Source: Trichoplusia ni | Lineage: Eukaryota; Arthropoda; Insecta; Lepidoptera; Noctuidae | DNA length: 64,000 nt | Reading direction: 5' to 3' | Assembly: GCF_003590095.1 (NCBI RefSeq) | Contig: NC_039491.1 | Coordinates: forward strand, 1,922,001 to 1,986,000 | Part shown: positions 1-11,190 of the stretch, piece by piece | Layout of the letters: the number at the start of each line of letters is the position of its first letter | Position numbering within the stretch: position 1 is the first letter of the stretch | Notes under the pieces: model-generated | What the model was told of the DNA's origin: nothing | The model's database searches: none | Seen by the model: only the letters and a program-made list of their open reading frames with translations | Translations under genes and position numbers: made by a program

Positions 1-130
1 GGTGATCTTAGTCGCCTTCCAGTTCGCGCCGCTGTCGATTGTGACTTCATCGACGTCAGAACTGTTCAACGTGTTGAGAATACCCCACATGTATTGGTCG
101 ACTTCTAGTCCTTCTAACTGCGCCGGTTTG
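1..130 (-). CDS. tna: tna exon just after the SP-RING, partial
   Basis: The acceptor CAG is at 133-131 and the exon starts at 130. Joined to the AA left over from the previous exon it gives N-K-P-A-Q, then LEGLEVDQYMWGILNTL, as in the segment that follows the zinc finger in ZMIZ1. The frame stays open to the window edge, where an acidic stretch with DEVTID and then W-K continues the match. The exon probably runs on past position 1, since no donor is visible. Confidence 0.93.
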
Positions 131-2286
131 CTGCGAAACAAATATTTCGTTAGTACACTGAAAATCGAACGTTTACGTAGGTGGTAAAGTTTTAATGAGT
201 AATGTGCTACTTACTTGCAAACCGGACACCTCCATGACCCTCGTTCACAGTTCAGTTGTAAATAAGACTCGAGATCAAAGCATTGTATGTGTTTGCATTC
301 ATGCCCACGTGCCGGTAGCGTGATCTTTTTAAATGTTATTGGACACTTCAGCGATACTTTTAACGCTGTTTGTTCTATGCCGTCCCGGTCGTTAGCTGTG
401 TTGGACCCATTGCTGCCATTCGTCGGCGTCTGGTTGAAGTTCATCTTTATCTTGGCGATGCAATGATCCGCAGTTAACAGGCGCTTCCTTAATAAACCTT
501 GCAGCACACTTCGTACGCTCGGCCGGTGGACTAATTGTAATACGAACAGATGTGACTGCAAAAAATAAATATTGTTAGTGCTGTCTTGTTTCCCTAAACC
601 TAGTATCATATCGTAATTATTAAAGTCATGTGAAACATAAGAATATAGAATTATACTTACACAACAGCAGGCGGATACAGTAATTTGTATCGTGTTTCTG
701 CCGGGCTGGCACACTTCTTTCAGGTACAATGGTTTGTGTGATGTTTTGTTCTCTCCTCTATCTATAACTAATGGAGTGGCGTTGACCGACACTTGAACAC
801 TCGCCGGCCAGTTGGTGTTCATCTGCCTATCCTCGTGGTGGAAGCATTTTAATTGCAACTCAAGGTCCGATCTGTAAAGATAATAAGTTCATTACATTCC
901 TGTTCGAACATTCACTCAGGTTTCAAATATTTTTTGTATTATACAAGTTTTAAATATTTACCTCCATATTAACGTTGAATGGACCGTGGGTTTTAATTGA
1001 AATACATGATTGCTAACTGCTAAATTATGTTCTAATCTAAATGGTGGTAGTATAATACCATCTCTTACGGGGAATGTTAACCGGAGCTCGTCATCTGAAA
1101 AATAAGTGGTAATTAGGATACTTGTTCTTATTTTAAGGGTGGCTATCAACATTAAGACTTATTGTTAATTTTCTTACTTTGCATGCCCATTTGTGGTTTT
1201 AGCTCATTGAAGTGCGGTTTTACATCGGCATTGGGACTGATGTACGGAGGCATACTGCTAGCAGGCGTAAGAGGTGGAGTAGGGTTGCCAGGAACAGGAC
1301 TGTGCTGATAGCTCATGTTCGTTCGCATGGCCACTTCTTGTGCGAATTGCCCGCCGTATTGTCCACCGTACTGCGCGTTACTGCTCTGGTGTTGTGGGAA
1401 CTGGTTCGGAACACCGCCGTTAAAGTATTGCCCTTGATTCGAGTATGGCGGCGTCGACTGCCTCATTGTTCCTCTCATAGCTGCCCCGAAGTTCCCGCTA
1501 GGTCCTAGCGGCTGCTGGGGTGGGTATTGCCCCTGAAAGCCCGGTCTGCCACCGTAGCCTGCTGGGTACTGATTTGGCCCAAATCCGGGTTGCGCATTTA
1601 TGTACTGCGTTTTTCGCTGACCCATAAGCATAGTACCCGAAGGGTAGGGCGTATGTCGCCTTTGGTAACTCGGTCCCATTTTCGCCGAGCTGCCCATTTG
1701 TCCAGGCCCCATCTGTGAGGGCATCATATTGGCGTGCATGCCCATGTTTGCCATTTGCGCCATAGGGTTCATGCTATTCATGCCAGCGTTACCCATCTGG
1801 CTCATGCCGGTCATACCATTCATCCCACCGTTGCCTCCCATCCCCATCCCGGTCATACCCGGGTTATGGCTGCGCTGTTGACCGTAGCCGTTCATCGCGC
1901 CATATTGGGGATTGCCCATAGTCATGTTGTTTTGCATCTGTAAAGAGGAAAAGAAACTATCATAAAGCGACCGATTGCATACGTGACTGATTTCACGTTT
2001 GAATTATAAAAAGTCTTGTAAACCAGAAATGTAATGGTTATCTTAATGTAATAAAGTTATTTGAATTCATTACAAAAGTAATGAGGTATCTTATTGTTGA
2101 CGTTAGTTGATGTTCTTTTTTTCTGCATTGAAAAGGATTAGTGGTGGTTTTATTACCTGCGAGAAAGGCTGCGAGTCCTGCATCGCGGCCGTGGTGGCCG
2201 CGGCGACCATTGCGGCGGTGGCGCCGAACTGCGCGTTCTCGCCGCCGCCGCTCATCGCGCCCGCACCGCCGGCGCACCCATAGCCG
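1..2286 (-). CDS. tna: ZMIZ/tonalli-type SP-RING protein, six exons, 3' end cut off
   Basis: Exons on the minus strand are 2286-2157, 1937-1178, 1094-962, 871-661, 555-215 and 130-1, with introns of 219, 83, 90, 105 and 84 bp. Every intron has GT...AG borders and all phases add up, which is strong proof of the model. The protein matches vertebrate ZMIZ1/2 and Drosophila tonalli: a Met/Gly/Gln-rich linker, a Pro-rich block with HSPVPGNPTPP, the DELRLTFPVRDG block, the conserved domain with CFHHEDRQMNTNWPASVQV, the SP-RING with CPIT, and LEGLEVDQYMWGIL. Family knowledge: these nuclear PIAS-like proteins act as SUMO-ligase-like transcriptional coregulators, and tonalli interacts genetically with Brahma chromatin remodelling. 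The C-terminal transactivation region lies beyond position 1 and the N-terminus is upstream. Identity is very secure; exact orthology between the two vertebrate paralogues does not apply in insects. Confidence 0.96.
215..555 (-). CDS. tna: tna exon with the SP-RING zinc finger
   Basis: The exon has 341 bases, begins in phase 0 with SHLFVLQLVHRPSVRSVLQG and ends after two bases of an Asn codon (donor GT at 214-213). The SP-RING runs from about 345 to 217: the pair C-P-I-T, then G-H-E-C, C-F-D-L-E and the final C-P-V-C. This is the incomplete RING of PIAS/Siz/ZMIZ proteins that binds one zinc ion and contacts the SUMO-loaded E2. The insert between the conserved domain and the RING (NQTPTNGSNGSN) differs in length from vertebrates. 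All expected zinc ligands are present, so the finger looks functional. Confidence 0.95.
661..871 (-). CDS. tna: tna exon, conserved pre-RING domain, second part
   Basis: The acceptor CAG is at 874-872 and the donor GTAAGTATAA begins at 660. The exon encodes SDLELQLKCFHHEDRQ, WPASVQVSVNATPL, NKTSHKPLYLKEVCQPGRN and VSACCC, nearly the vertebrate ZMIZ sequence. The open frame runs through the following 105-bp intron without a stop, so a naive reading would include about 35 intronic residues. The homologue shows that ACCC joins directly to SHLF. Confidence 0.95.
962..1094 (-). CDS. tna: tna exon, conserved pre-RING domain, first part
   Basis: The acceptor CAG is at 1097-1095 and the donor GTAAATATTT begins at 961. 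With one base from the previous exon it reads N-D-E-L-R-L-T-F-P-V-R-D-G, then PPFRLEHNLAVSNHVFQL and ending LIW-R. ZMIZ1 has N-D-E-L-R-L at the same junction, which fixes the phase. This block starts the conserved region found in all ZMIZ proteins. Confidence 0.95.
1178..1937 (-). CDS. tna: tna large exon, Met/Gly/Gln-rich linker and Pro-rich block
   Basis: The 760-base exon starts at acceptor TTTACAG|ATG in phase 0 and ends with one base before GTAAGAAAAT. The first 80 residues or so are an extreme Met/Gly/Asn/Gln low-complexity stretch built on G-M, N-M and Q-M pairs. A Gly/Pro/Gln/Tyr-rich region follows, then HSPVPGNPTPPLTP, PPYISPNADVKP, which matches ZMIZ1 closely. The low-complexity part is expected to be disordered and aligns only in composition. 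An internal ATG sits at its first codon, but the previous exon joins in frame, so it need not be a start. Confidence 0.93.
2157..2286 (-). CDS. tna: tna exon, Gly/Ala-rich segment
   Basis: The acceptor is TTTGAAG at 2293-2287 and the donor CAG|GTAATA has its GT at 2156-2155. After one base that completes the incoming codon it reads GYGCAGGAGAMSGGGENAQF, then an Ala/Thr run (TAAMVAAATTAAMQD) and FSQ joined to MQNN. The Ala/Thr run corresponds in position and composition to the poly-Ala/Thr tract of ZMIZ1/2. GC content is far higher than in the surrounding intron. The ATG of MSGGGEN could be an alternative start; an open incoming frame argues for at least one more coding exon upstream. Confidence 0.85.
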
Positions 2287-5200
2287 CTTCAAACAAATAC
2301 CAACAATGTAAGTCAAACATCAACACACATTATCTTATCTCCTCATAAAATTTGCGAAATTAACCATACTAACAGATGTTTTGTCACCATGAAGGAATAA
2401 GCTATTTGAGATTCATCTCCCTTTTTCTATCAGTTCGTTTTTCAACATTTACTCATTATTTAAAAAGCACATAAATTGAGTGTAATAAAACAATGCAGTC
2501 AGCATTATTACTTTCAATTTATGTTATCAAGGAGATTTGCGCATCTTTTTCGATACTAATAACTTCTTATACAGTAGGTCGACTAGATAAACATGTACGT
2601 ATTAAATGTGAAATCGGTCCAGTTAATATTATTTCACTCACGATACAAGCAGTTTCTATTGCAAGCGGCCTTGCAGAATCGAACATTCCACACGTTAACG
2701 CTTCGATTATTAATAAACTCCGACTCAATATTCAACCCAAATTCTATCGACGCAAGATCTTTTTTTAATATGCGCTGTGATTTTATTATTTTACTAACAA
2801 TGAGAGAAAAAATCAATATGGACGTATAGTGACGCGTTGTAACCCCTGTGTTTCTCTCGGGATGTGTTTGATTTTTTGTACGGCGCCGGAGTGGGAGAAC
2901 GATTCATGTGAACTGCTTTTGGGGCGAATTCCCGAGCCTTCCCGGAGCCCTTTCTAATAATTCCCATTCGACAAATGCACGACAAACACTCGCACGGGCT
3001 ACCCATTGTTGCGAGCATCTGTAGTGGTGCAACAATATTGGCCCTTTGTGTTCGTGTATGAAATTATTTTAATGAATACACGTTTACATGTGTGTGTTTA
3101 TGTACACTAACTGATTACGTGCGTTAAACTACTTCATTTAGTCGCGAATGACAACTTTGCTTCTTCGCGTTACTACGCTTTACTACTTTACGATTTCGCG
3201 TTCACGTATACGACGATGGATGCTTTTACATAATTAGGAAATGAATAACAGCGTTTTTTATTCAATCAAGATTTTTAGTTTGTGAGTTTTAATTAATATA
3301 TCGCTTCTATCGTGTCATCAGTTAATGTCAGGTGTTAATAAATTAAAGCGCGGCGGCGGATTGTAGATACTTTAAGTATTCTCGTAAATAGCTTAACAGA
3401 TACTTAGTGGAGTCGACAACCAATAAACACACGAGTCAACAACGCTCATCTCGACATCGTTTCTATTCATCGTCGCTGTAGATGATTTACAAGGGTCCTT
3501 CCTTAGGTAAACTTGGGCCGACCTACACTTCTTTTTATAGTTTTGTCTGGACCTTTTTTCTTTTGCCGATCGAAATGTGTAAGCGACAAAAAATATGTGT
3601 TCTGTATCCTGGTGCACTTTTTGTTAAAGTGGTACCACATCCGAATAATCACTTACGGTCTGCTCAAAATATTTGGGATATTGAAAGCGAGCGGTCGGCT
3701 CTGTATTCTTTTGGGATAATTCTTAGAACGCCTTAACAAAGACTTATCTTTTGGCAAATGCGCCTGCATAGACGTACCGTCTACTTACAGAATGGTACTG
3801 TACAGACTTGAGGGTTAGCTTTGTGCACGGAATAATATGACACGATCTATTCGTGGGCGCGTTACACCCGTTCTTCGACATACGAAACTTCTAAATAAAT
3901 CAATATGAATGAGTAGGTAAGCCGCTATTTCGAGAAGCTGGAAGGTGTTTGGCATAGTATTGAGAGATGTGCGAGTAACGCGTAGGTATTTTGATACATA
4001 GGCTGCAGTTAATTTTAGATTAGTGCGCAGACGTGTCGGATTCCTGGTTAATTGGCAGTCGAGATAATCGTGTATTGAATTCGACTGTTTGAGAATTGTA
4101 CGTCCACTTTCTTATTTATAGCTTATTATAAAAGACTGTTGACGTTTCTATTGTTAAAATGTACGGTACTTGTTTGAAATTCCATAAATAATTAGTTAAG
4201 CGTGTATAACTGGATGTTTAATTTTATTTGAAGTGAAGTGTTAAATAAGGCATTAATTGTGAGTCTCGTATAGATTACTATCGCGGTAGCGTGAAGTCGC
4301 GGCGTGTTTCACCCCTGTATTTCGACGACAGTTGGTCACCCCCATTTAAATACCACTTCACATTGTGGCTTGTGCGCACACTGACATCATATAAAAGCGC
4401 TAACGTTAAAATTATTCGATCGATTTTTGTGTGAGGCCTCACACTTTTTGTTTTTGTAATACTACTTTTCTATGATCGAAATAAACTTTGATGTAATTAA
4501 TAATATAATAATATCCTGGGACAACTCACACACGGTTATCTGATCCCAAGCTAAGCAGAGCTTGTGTTATGGTAACCAGACAACTGATAAACTTACTTAT
4601 ATATTTATAAATACATACATATTATAGATAAATTACACCCAGACACCCGAACAAATGATCATGCTCATCACACAACAGTTGTCCTGGGCGGGAATCGAAC
4701 CCACTACCTCCGGTATAGCAGTCAGGGTCGCTAACCACTAGACCAATAGGCCCGTTTGACTCTATTATGTAATGATTATATCAATTGAATATAAATAGTC
4801 ACATTTCAATTTAATATAAAAAAATAGTGTATCGATACAGTTAGTTTATGATTTTTGTTCCACTGTCCGTGATAAGGCAAAGCAATAAGTTTAATTACGT
4901 TCGCTATATCCATCTCGTTCTCATCAATTGACGCGGGGTCCGGAGAATGAATCATGCTTCAAGGAGCGGATTCCGGGGGTTTACAAATGGAGCCGAGCGT
5001 TCCGGGGTAAATACGGTACAATGAGCGGGGAAGGGTCGGTTACGTCGCCTGGGGTAAGTGGGGCCGGTCACGTCAATATGGGGCTTTATTACGGCGACGC
5101 TCCCGATAATAATTTGTTTGGATGCGATGATATTGAACCGAAAGAAATCATTGATTAACAACACGCATTAACACGTGACAAGTCAATCGATATTACTAAA

Positions 5201-6741
5201 GCGGAATAAACTTAGAAAATGCACGTTACGTTATTATAAAAACATTTGAGGTATCCTACATTCGGGCATGTCGCACGTGGTGTAATGTATGTTGTGTCAG
5301 TGCATCCGCCCCCTGTCGTCCCACTCGCTTCGAACTGACGTTTTTTCCCACGATAACTTACAAACGGTCACAAATCTCTTATTTCTTAAATATGGCAATC
5401 AACGATGTCTGTGTACTTCTAGTTTACTATTAAAATTAACACTTTATTGTTTGATATTCAAAGTTATAAATTAAAATATATTTTCTACTGCTACCCTTGA
5501 AGTTAAGTAGACTTCCTGTGTTATATTCACACAATCTCGTTACCGGTCCCCATTTTATTATTATTTACTTATTGGTTTTGTATAGAGGCAGGCTGCCATC
5601 AACAATATGTCGTTTGTAAAGGTGACTACTAAACAAAGCCGTTGAGCGCTTCGACTTAGCACCTGCCCAGAATTTTTTTATTTCATTGTAATATAACTCG
5701 TTATAATAAGTCATTAAGAAATGTTATTGGAACAGTATTTCATTAAAATAAATTCAAAGAAGTGATAGTTGAAATAATCACGAGAGAAAGTTACGTTCCT
5801 AACGTAAAACATGGATACTATTAAAATGAATCTTAACTGTTCGATGCTCTCGGTTGTGTTGCTAGTTTAAATGTTTTGTTTATTTGTGTTTATTGTAAGC
5901 GCTAAAGTGCAGTCACCGCGTGCATTCCCATTATGTGCTTGTGTGAGTGAGTTTCATAAACGTGTGCGTGGCTCTGCGCCTGTGTGAGTGCAATGAGGTG
6001 CGGCTGTGTGAGTGCAGGGTGCCCTAAAGCGTTTGTGCGTGTGAATGGAGGAGCACATTTCATTTATAATTGCGGCGATGCGCGGTCGACAATGTCACAC
6101 TTGTGTGTACTTTTTAAAGTTATGATTATAGGAGAATACATTTCTTGTAATTGTTAATTTTGTTCGTTTGTTTAAGATACAATATGGATACATTATCTAA
6201 TTTGTAAAATACGAATAAAAATATATATTTTTAATTGTACAGTAATTTTCACACATGAATCGTAAGGTAGTTTAAGATATTTACGTAGATGGTGTATTTT
6301 TGATTTTATTGCTTGTTAACTACGATAAGGTGGCACAGGTAAGCCGAGTCACGTTTCAGCGTTTTGTTGAAATGTAAACAAACTTGTTCCGGATAAGATA
6401 AAAACAGTAAAGGCAGCCAAGTAGGTACCTAATACAAGTCAAGTACGTAAAGTTTTGGTAACTGATAACGAAAAAAAGCCTACTCATTATTTATCGCTTG
6501 AAAATGAGACGCTGAATGAAAATATTGGCACTGTTTAATTTAGCAACGAAAAAGTAATAAGTGGCTATGGCATTAGTGCTGCACATTCCATACTAGAAAT
6601 CCAATTATGAGAGTAACAAACATTGTTTCGCCTGCTTACGATTAAATGCCTTTATTATGACGCTGTACTCCTACCTGACTAGCGCGAAATTCAGTTGGTA
6701 TTTTTTGTGAGAGTTTTAAAGTAATATATTTTGAGACTCAC
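2287..6741 (-). other. Large tna intron (4.45 kb)
   Basis: This AT-rich stretch lies between the Gly/Ala exon and the proposed upstream exon. It holds a minus-strand SINE at about 4513-4754, two related GC-richer patches near 2883-2955 and 4931-5025, and a GT-rich patch near 5935-6060 with repeated TGTGTGAGTG. Reading frames here are short and show no recognisable protein. Intron status depends on the exon at 6742-6890 being real. Confidence 0.55.
4513..4754 (-). mobile_element. tRNA-derived SINE
   Basis: Read on the minus strand the element starts near 4754 with a tRNA-like head: an A box TGGTCTAGTGG (4745-4735) and a B box GGTTCGATTCC (4701-4691), spaced as in a tRNA promoter. The body carries GTGTGATGAGCATGATCA and ends near GCTTGGGATCAGATAACC, GTGTGTGAGTTGTCCCA, followed by AT-rich sequence. 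These are hallmarks of lepidopteran RNA polymerase III SINEs. It is opposite to the plus strand and lies in the same direction as tna. I cannot fix a target-site duplication by eye. Confidence 0.85.
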
Positions 6742-6890
6742 CTAGGGGCGTTGACTCTGTATCCAATGGTCCCTTGCAACGGGTTGTGTTTTCCACTATC
6801 GGGAGCTGGTGCTCCCCCGTAGGTGATGATTGAGCCCGCGTACCCGGCCGTACTATTGGAGTGCGCCGTCCTGCCGTTCCTAGGCACCCC
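6742..6890 (-). CDS. tna: Probable upstream tna coding exon
   Basis: The minus strand shows a good donor CCTAG|GTGAGTC (GT at 6741-6740) and an acceptor GTGTTTCAG|GGGG (CAG 6893-6891). The 149 bases between them leave a 2-base overhang that joins exactly to the 1-base start of the exon at 2286, giving Ser, then GYG. In that frame it reads GVPRNGRTAHSNSTAGYAGS, then ITYGGAPAPDSGKHNPLQG and YRVNAP. The composition (Gly, Ala, Asn, Ser, Pro) fits this part of the protein. The frame stays open further upstream to a TGA near 7048, with no ATG, so an earlier exon or a longer 5' exon is needed. A second, longer frame over the same bases does not fit the downstream phase. Confidence 0.55.
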
Positions 6891-7797
6891 CTGAAACACG
6901 ATGCACCTGGTTTGTTGCGGTCCAAAAACATCGACGTCAGCTCGAAACTGACATTTTCTCCGTACTTCATTAACGCCACAAGAAATCCATCGTTTGAGAT
7001 TTTTTTCTCCAATATTGTACTCGTGTCAGTCGCGAGCGTACAGTCGTATTTTCTGTTATCGCGTATCGCGCGTAAATTTCGCTCCAGCCGTTCGTCGAAC
7101 GTCAACAATCGACAAAACGTTCATCGTTTACCTTTGTGAATTTTCATCGTCGTCATCTATTTGTGAATTGCTTCTTGTCTTTCAATTCTAATGAGGCGGT
7201 ATTTATTTTTATTCTGTGTTCAATTTAATTGACACGATTTGCTGAACACCACAAAATTCACCTTTGTTACGAGCACATTTTTTTTTGCATTTTCTTAATT
7301 TTTCATCACATTATTCACTCTGCCAACGATGAACGCTTCGCGAATACATTTTGTCTTCGAATCAGCTGAGGCAAAATCCAGCGCGTACGTTTTTCGACAG
7401 GTGGTGTGTTCTGATTTTATATTTTCCACGAGTTTTACCATTTTTTTCTACTTGAACAATATTTTTTAAATAATTATCGACATCTCGAAAAAATATTATT
7501 TTTTCAAAACTCGTAGAAAGTAGTAAAATCAGCGTAAAACTTTAGAAAAACACTTGTAATTACTTGAATGCCACTTTCACGTAACACAAATCTTGAATTC
7601 ACTTTAGAAATAATTATTCATAATCCAGTGTTGTCACTTAGAAGAAATCCTTTTTTGGCGATCCACTTCACAGTTTGTCCAAAAATCCAAATTGTCACTA
7701 AACACAACTCATTAAAATCCAGATCCAGGGAGTAATGAGATCAAAACTTGTCACTGTGTTCCAATATTCGATAGCCAATAAGTTATCGTTCACTCAC

Positions 7798-8165
7798 GAG
7801 TTCGACTTTGAAGTCACCGAAACATCATAGACGTGTTGCACGAGTGTCGACACCGACGTAACTGGCTACGACGGCGAACGACCGCGCATTCGACCGTCAA
7901 AGGTAACACTGGATGATGGCGATGGCGAGCCGGCGACGGTGAGTGAGAGGTTGCGGCGCGGGGCGCTCCCACCCCGCGCGACGTTGCCAGCTCGCCGCGA
8001 TAAGTGGCGCACCCCCGCGTCCCCCGCTCGTAAGTCGTCGTCTCGGCACTCTGCGATCGGCCGTGTTCGGGCGCCATCGTCACCGTATCGGCTCTCAGCC
8101 CCACCCCGCGCGCTCGACGTTTTCACGTAACGGTCCTCAATCGAGCGCGATACTGCCACTGCGAT
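7798..8165 (-). promoter_or_regulatory. CpG-rich region, possible first exon and promoter
   Basis: GC-rich, CpG-dense sequence on an AT-rich background, ending on the minus strand at a donor-like CGAACTC|GTGAGTGA. An ATG in fair context (GTGACGATGG, near 8078) opens a frame that stops just before this donor, so it would be an upstream ORF and not the main start. This fits an untranslated first exon of tna, but no expression evidence is available. Confidence 0.35.
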
Positions 8166-10869
8166 AGTTGCAATGTTCTCCCGTCATTGCGATTTCAATG
8201 ATTAAAGTAGAGCGCTGTCGATACAACTCATAAATATTGCAATAAAAGGTCATTTTAGAAAATTACATTATTTTAATAATAATGACGATGAAATTAAATG
8301 AGCTCATCTAATTCTCAGGTAGATATTAAGTATGAGAGTTTTTGCGCAGCGACTCGACGCGGTGCGGCGGTCGACAAGCGTCTGCGTTGGGGCATAATAA
8401 TTAGCAACGATAAACAATGGGCCTGGCGTCCTCTGGCCGCTACCTGCGCATGACGATAGAGGACGAGTGACTTGTCCTGAGATGTCCTTGCTGCGCTGCG
8501 CCGCCTTGTCGCTGCACGCATTTCGTACACATCTTTACAAACATTATTATACTAATCGTTGATTTATTTACCTTCGTTGTTAATGGTATTACATGTGATT
8601 GATTAATTATTTCTTTGATCATGCCGATTATTTTGTCACGTAAATTGATAACAGCAGCGTTCTAAGTATTCTATTTTTAATAAAGCATTAAATGTGTTTA
8701 AAATTCAGATGGTATGATCATTTATCAGAATTATTATTTTGGACAAAGTGGTCAGGGTTTTCAACGACTGTCCTTGAAACCATAATATGTCATTCGTATA
8801 AACACAGTGCTGCTGATATTTTTTGTCAAAAAAAAAACAAAGCAATGTGACGACAATTCATTATCATTTACATATAAGTTATAAAAATATATTGTATTCG
8901 TAAATGCTTATCTGTGAAGTAATATATTACTGTTATGAGTCTAAAATAAATATATTCTTAATGTTATGTCTAATTTATAATTCCACGTGAGCGACTTCCG
9001 CGTCTGAATCCATGCAAGCAAACAGCTATTTGCGGTACTAAGTACACTTAAATATTTTCGCTTCTCATATAAAAAATGTTTTAACCATGATTAACAATGG
9101 TGGTGATCTATGTTAACATTAGTAGTGGTCTACATTAGTTTAGTTCGGCACGCACGTCGCCTGCGCCTGCGCAACTGGAAAGTCGGGAAAGCGAGCGTAG
9201 AGCGCGCGATCTCGTCCGCGTTCCGATGCGCTCGCGCCGCGCCGCCCTCTACTCCATTCATAAAAATAATTAACTACCTATCCGCTCCACCAAATCTAAA
9301 TATAAGCGTTGTAAATATACATTTTCACATTTATATCGGAAATAGGGAGTTGTGCAATGGAACGTTATTACGTTCTGTTGGGGTTATGTAGTGAGTAGCG
9401 AATAAATTAAACAGTTGCATATTGTTGTAATTAACCTCCTTTAATGATGTCTAGGGCTGTATCGAAGAGCTCTCCATTTTTTTACATGTTAAAGCTACTA
9501 AAGTTATCTGAATCTGAATTTGGTACATCCTCTGCTTTGAGGAAAGTGGAGTGATGTATTCCGTTCTCTTGCTGAGTAAAAACCCCTTGGTTAATTCCTC
9601 TCCTCTTTAGTGAGAGCTATACATGTTCCGAATTCTGCTATATCTGGCAAAGAGATTCCTTCTATTGAACCTTCAGAATAATTTTACCATATCTGCTTAT
9701 GACAAGGCTCATGGACCAGTGCACCTTCGGCATTGTATCATGTCTCATTATGGTAGCTACATGATGGAATTATCAATTCCCTAGGCCCACTGCGACTGGC
9801 GCAGATGGAGATATCGGTTTTAACCTCTCGCTCTGTTTTCCACATTCTCTAAGGACCCAGATCCCTGCTATAGCCAGAACATTGACTGAGAATGTTGAAT
9901 TTCATGATAATCCAAAAATTTAACTGTATCCTACCGACTCACAACTTGTTAGCATAATTGCAGCATTAATTAATTTTCCTTAAACTTTTGCCAGTTACTA
10001 GCCAGTACAGCTTATAATAGCACAGTACTTATTGCTGTTTTAGTTTTAATGATTTGAACTGATGATAGGTACATTTGTATGGTCTTCTAATAAAATAGGA
10101 AATTCCATATGTTCAAAAATCTCTTCTATTGTTGCATAGTAGGTAGAGTTATTGTATTTTACGCTATCGTTTTGATCTGTTGTAACGAATTTACATACAA
10201 AGATAAACTAAGCTTTTCATACAGAGCAACAAGTCTGTAAGATAATTAAAAAAAGAAATTAATTATTTATTTATAATATTGGAAATTTACAGTTCGATGT
10301 TATTCTACTTGTTGCAACCAAACCGGAAAATTTAATTGTAACAAAGGCGATTAATACGTGTTTAGTTACATTTCTTCCGCAGAACTTTATCAGTTCAGAT
10401 AGTGTCGTGACGTAGGCCCACTGATAACACCATATGCCATGCAATCCAACGCTACATACCACAATACCTACTGATATTGTTGTTATAGTCACAATTTTGG
10501 TGCTACGTGACTTCACGAAAAATCCGAAGGTCACACAGAGGTATTGGTGGAATCTAATCAGCGTAAAGATCTTTAACTTTGTAAGTTTACATACACAATA
10601 ATATAAATAAATTATACTAAAGGTATGTTGATTGTAAAAATATAACGTTGTGGAAGAAAGTTACTCGTTTTATAGTTTAGCCTTGGGCGGGCGGCCGAAT
10701 TCCTAACTTAGCAACCTAATTTCTATAACTTTGATATTCGTACCATCAAATAAATTGTGTAAATAGATGGTAAGAGTTTATTTTATTTATTTATTTTTGT
10801 CTGTCGCTAGTAGTTGTAGTAGTAACGTAGTTTGGTTCGCGTAGGTGTCATAGAGTAACTGTTACTGCT

Positions 10870-11190
10870 TTCAGAGATTATTTTGTTCAGGCAGCAGAGA
10901 CTCAAAAGGGCATTGCGAAGGCGGAGAACCCGTCGCACAATTCGAGAGAATAGCATTATTACTTGTATCTCTAAATATTAATAATATAGTATAACGCCTG
11001 TAATCCCGTAGGGGTAGGCCGGGGAGCCTGCCGTAATTTAACGCCCACATTTTACTGATGACGGCATCAAATCCCATGTAATAGAGGTTCGTAGAGGAAA
11101 ACATATTGCCATTGAGACAAGACCCATGTAACAATATTTTTGAAGATTTTTCCCGTATGTGTCCATAAAATTTTATGTCCGTTTCCAAAC
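10870..11190 (-). repeat. Probable worn LINE/SINE tail
   Basis: The minus strand has an open frame of about 105 codons without a proper ATG start. Inside it the words GGCCTACCCCTACGGGATTA and ACAGGCG are like tails of repeats common in moth and butterfly genomes. The open frame is therefore more likely repeat sequence than a gene. Boundaries are approximate. Confidence 0.35.

Noticed and set aside
556..660. Open frame continuing through the region between two tna exons
   Set aside because: GT...AG borders and the ZMIZ1 protein, where ACCC joins SHLF directly, show this is an intron that happens to lack stops.
1212..1943. Plus-strand frames opposite the tna exons
   Set aside because: Shadows of the Met/Gly-rich coding exon, with His/Arg-biased composition and no homology.
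6716..7108. 130-codon minus-strand frame
   Set aside because: It begins at a non-ATG codon and its phase at the donor does not match the next tna exon. A different frame over 6742-6890 does.
9440..9900. Less AT-rich stretch that might be a decayed coding remnant
   Set aside because: All six frames are broken and I could not match any piece to a known protein.
10271..10534. 87-codon frame with a hydrophobic stretch
   Set aside because: No ATG start, no known receptor motif, and no adjoining exons.
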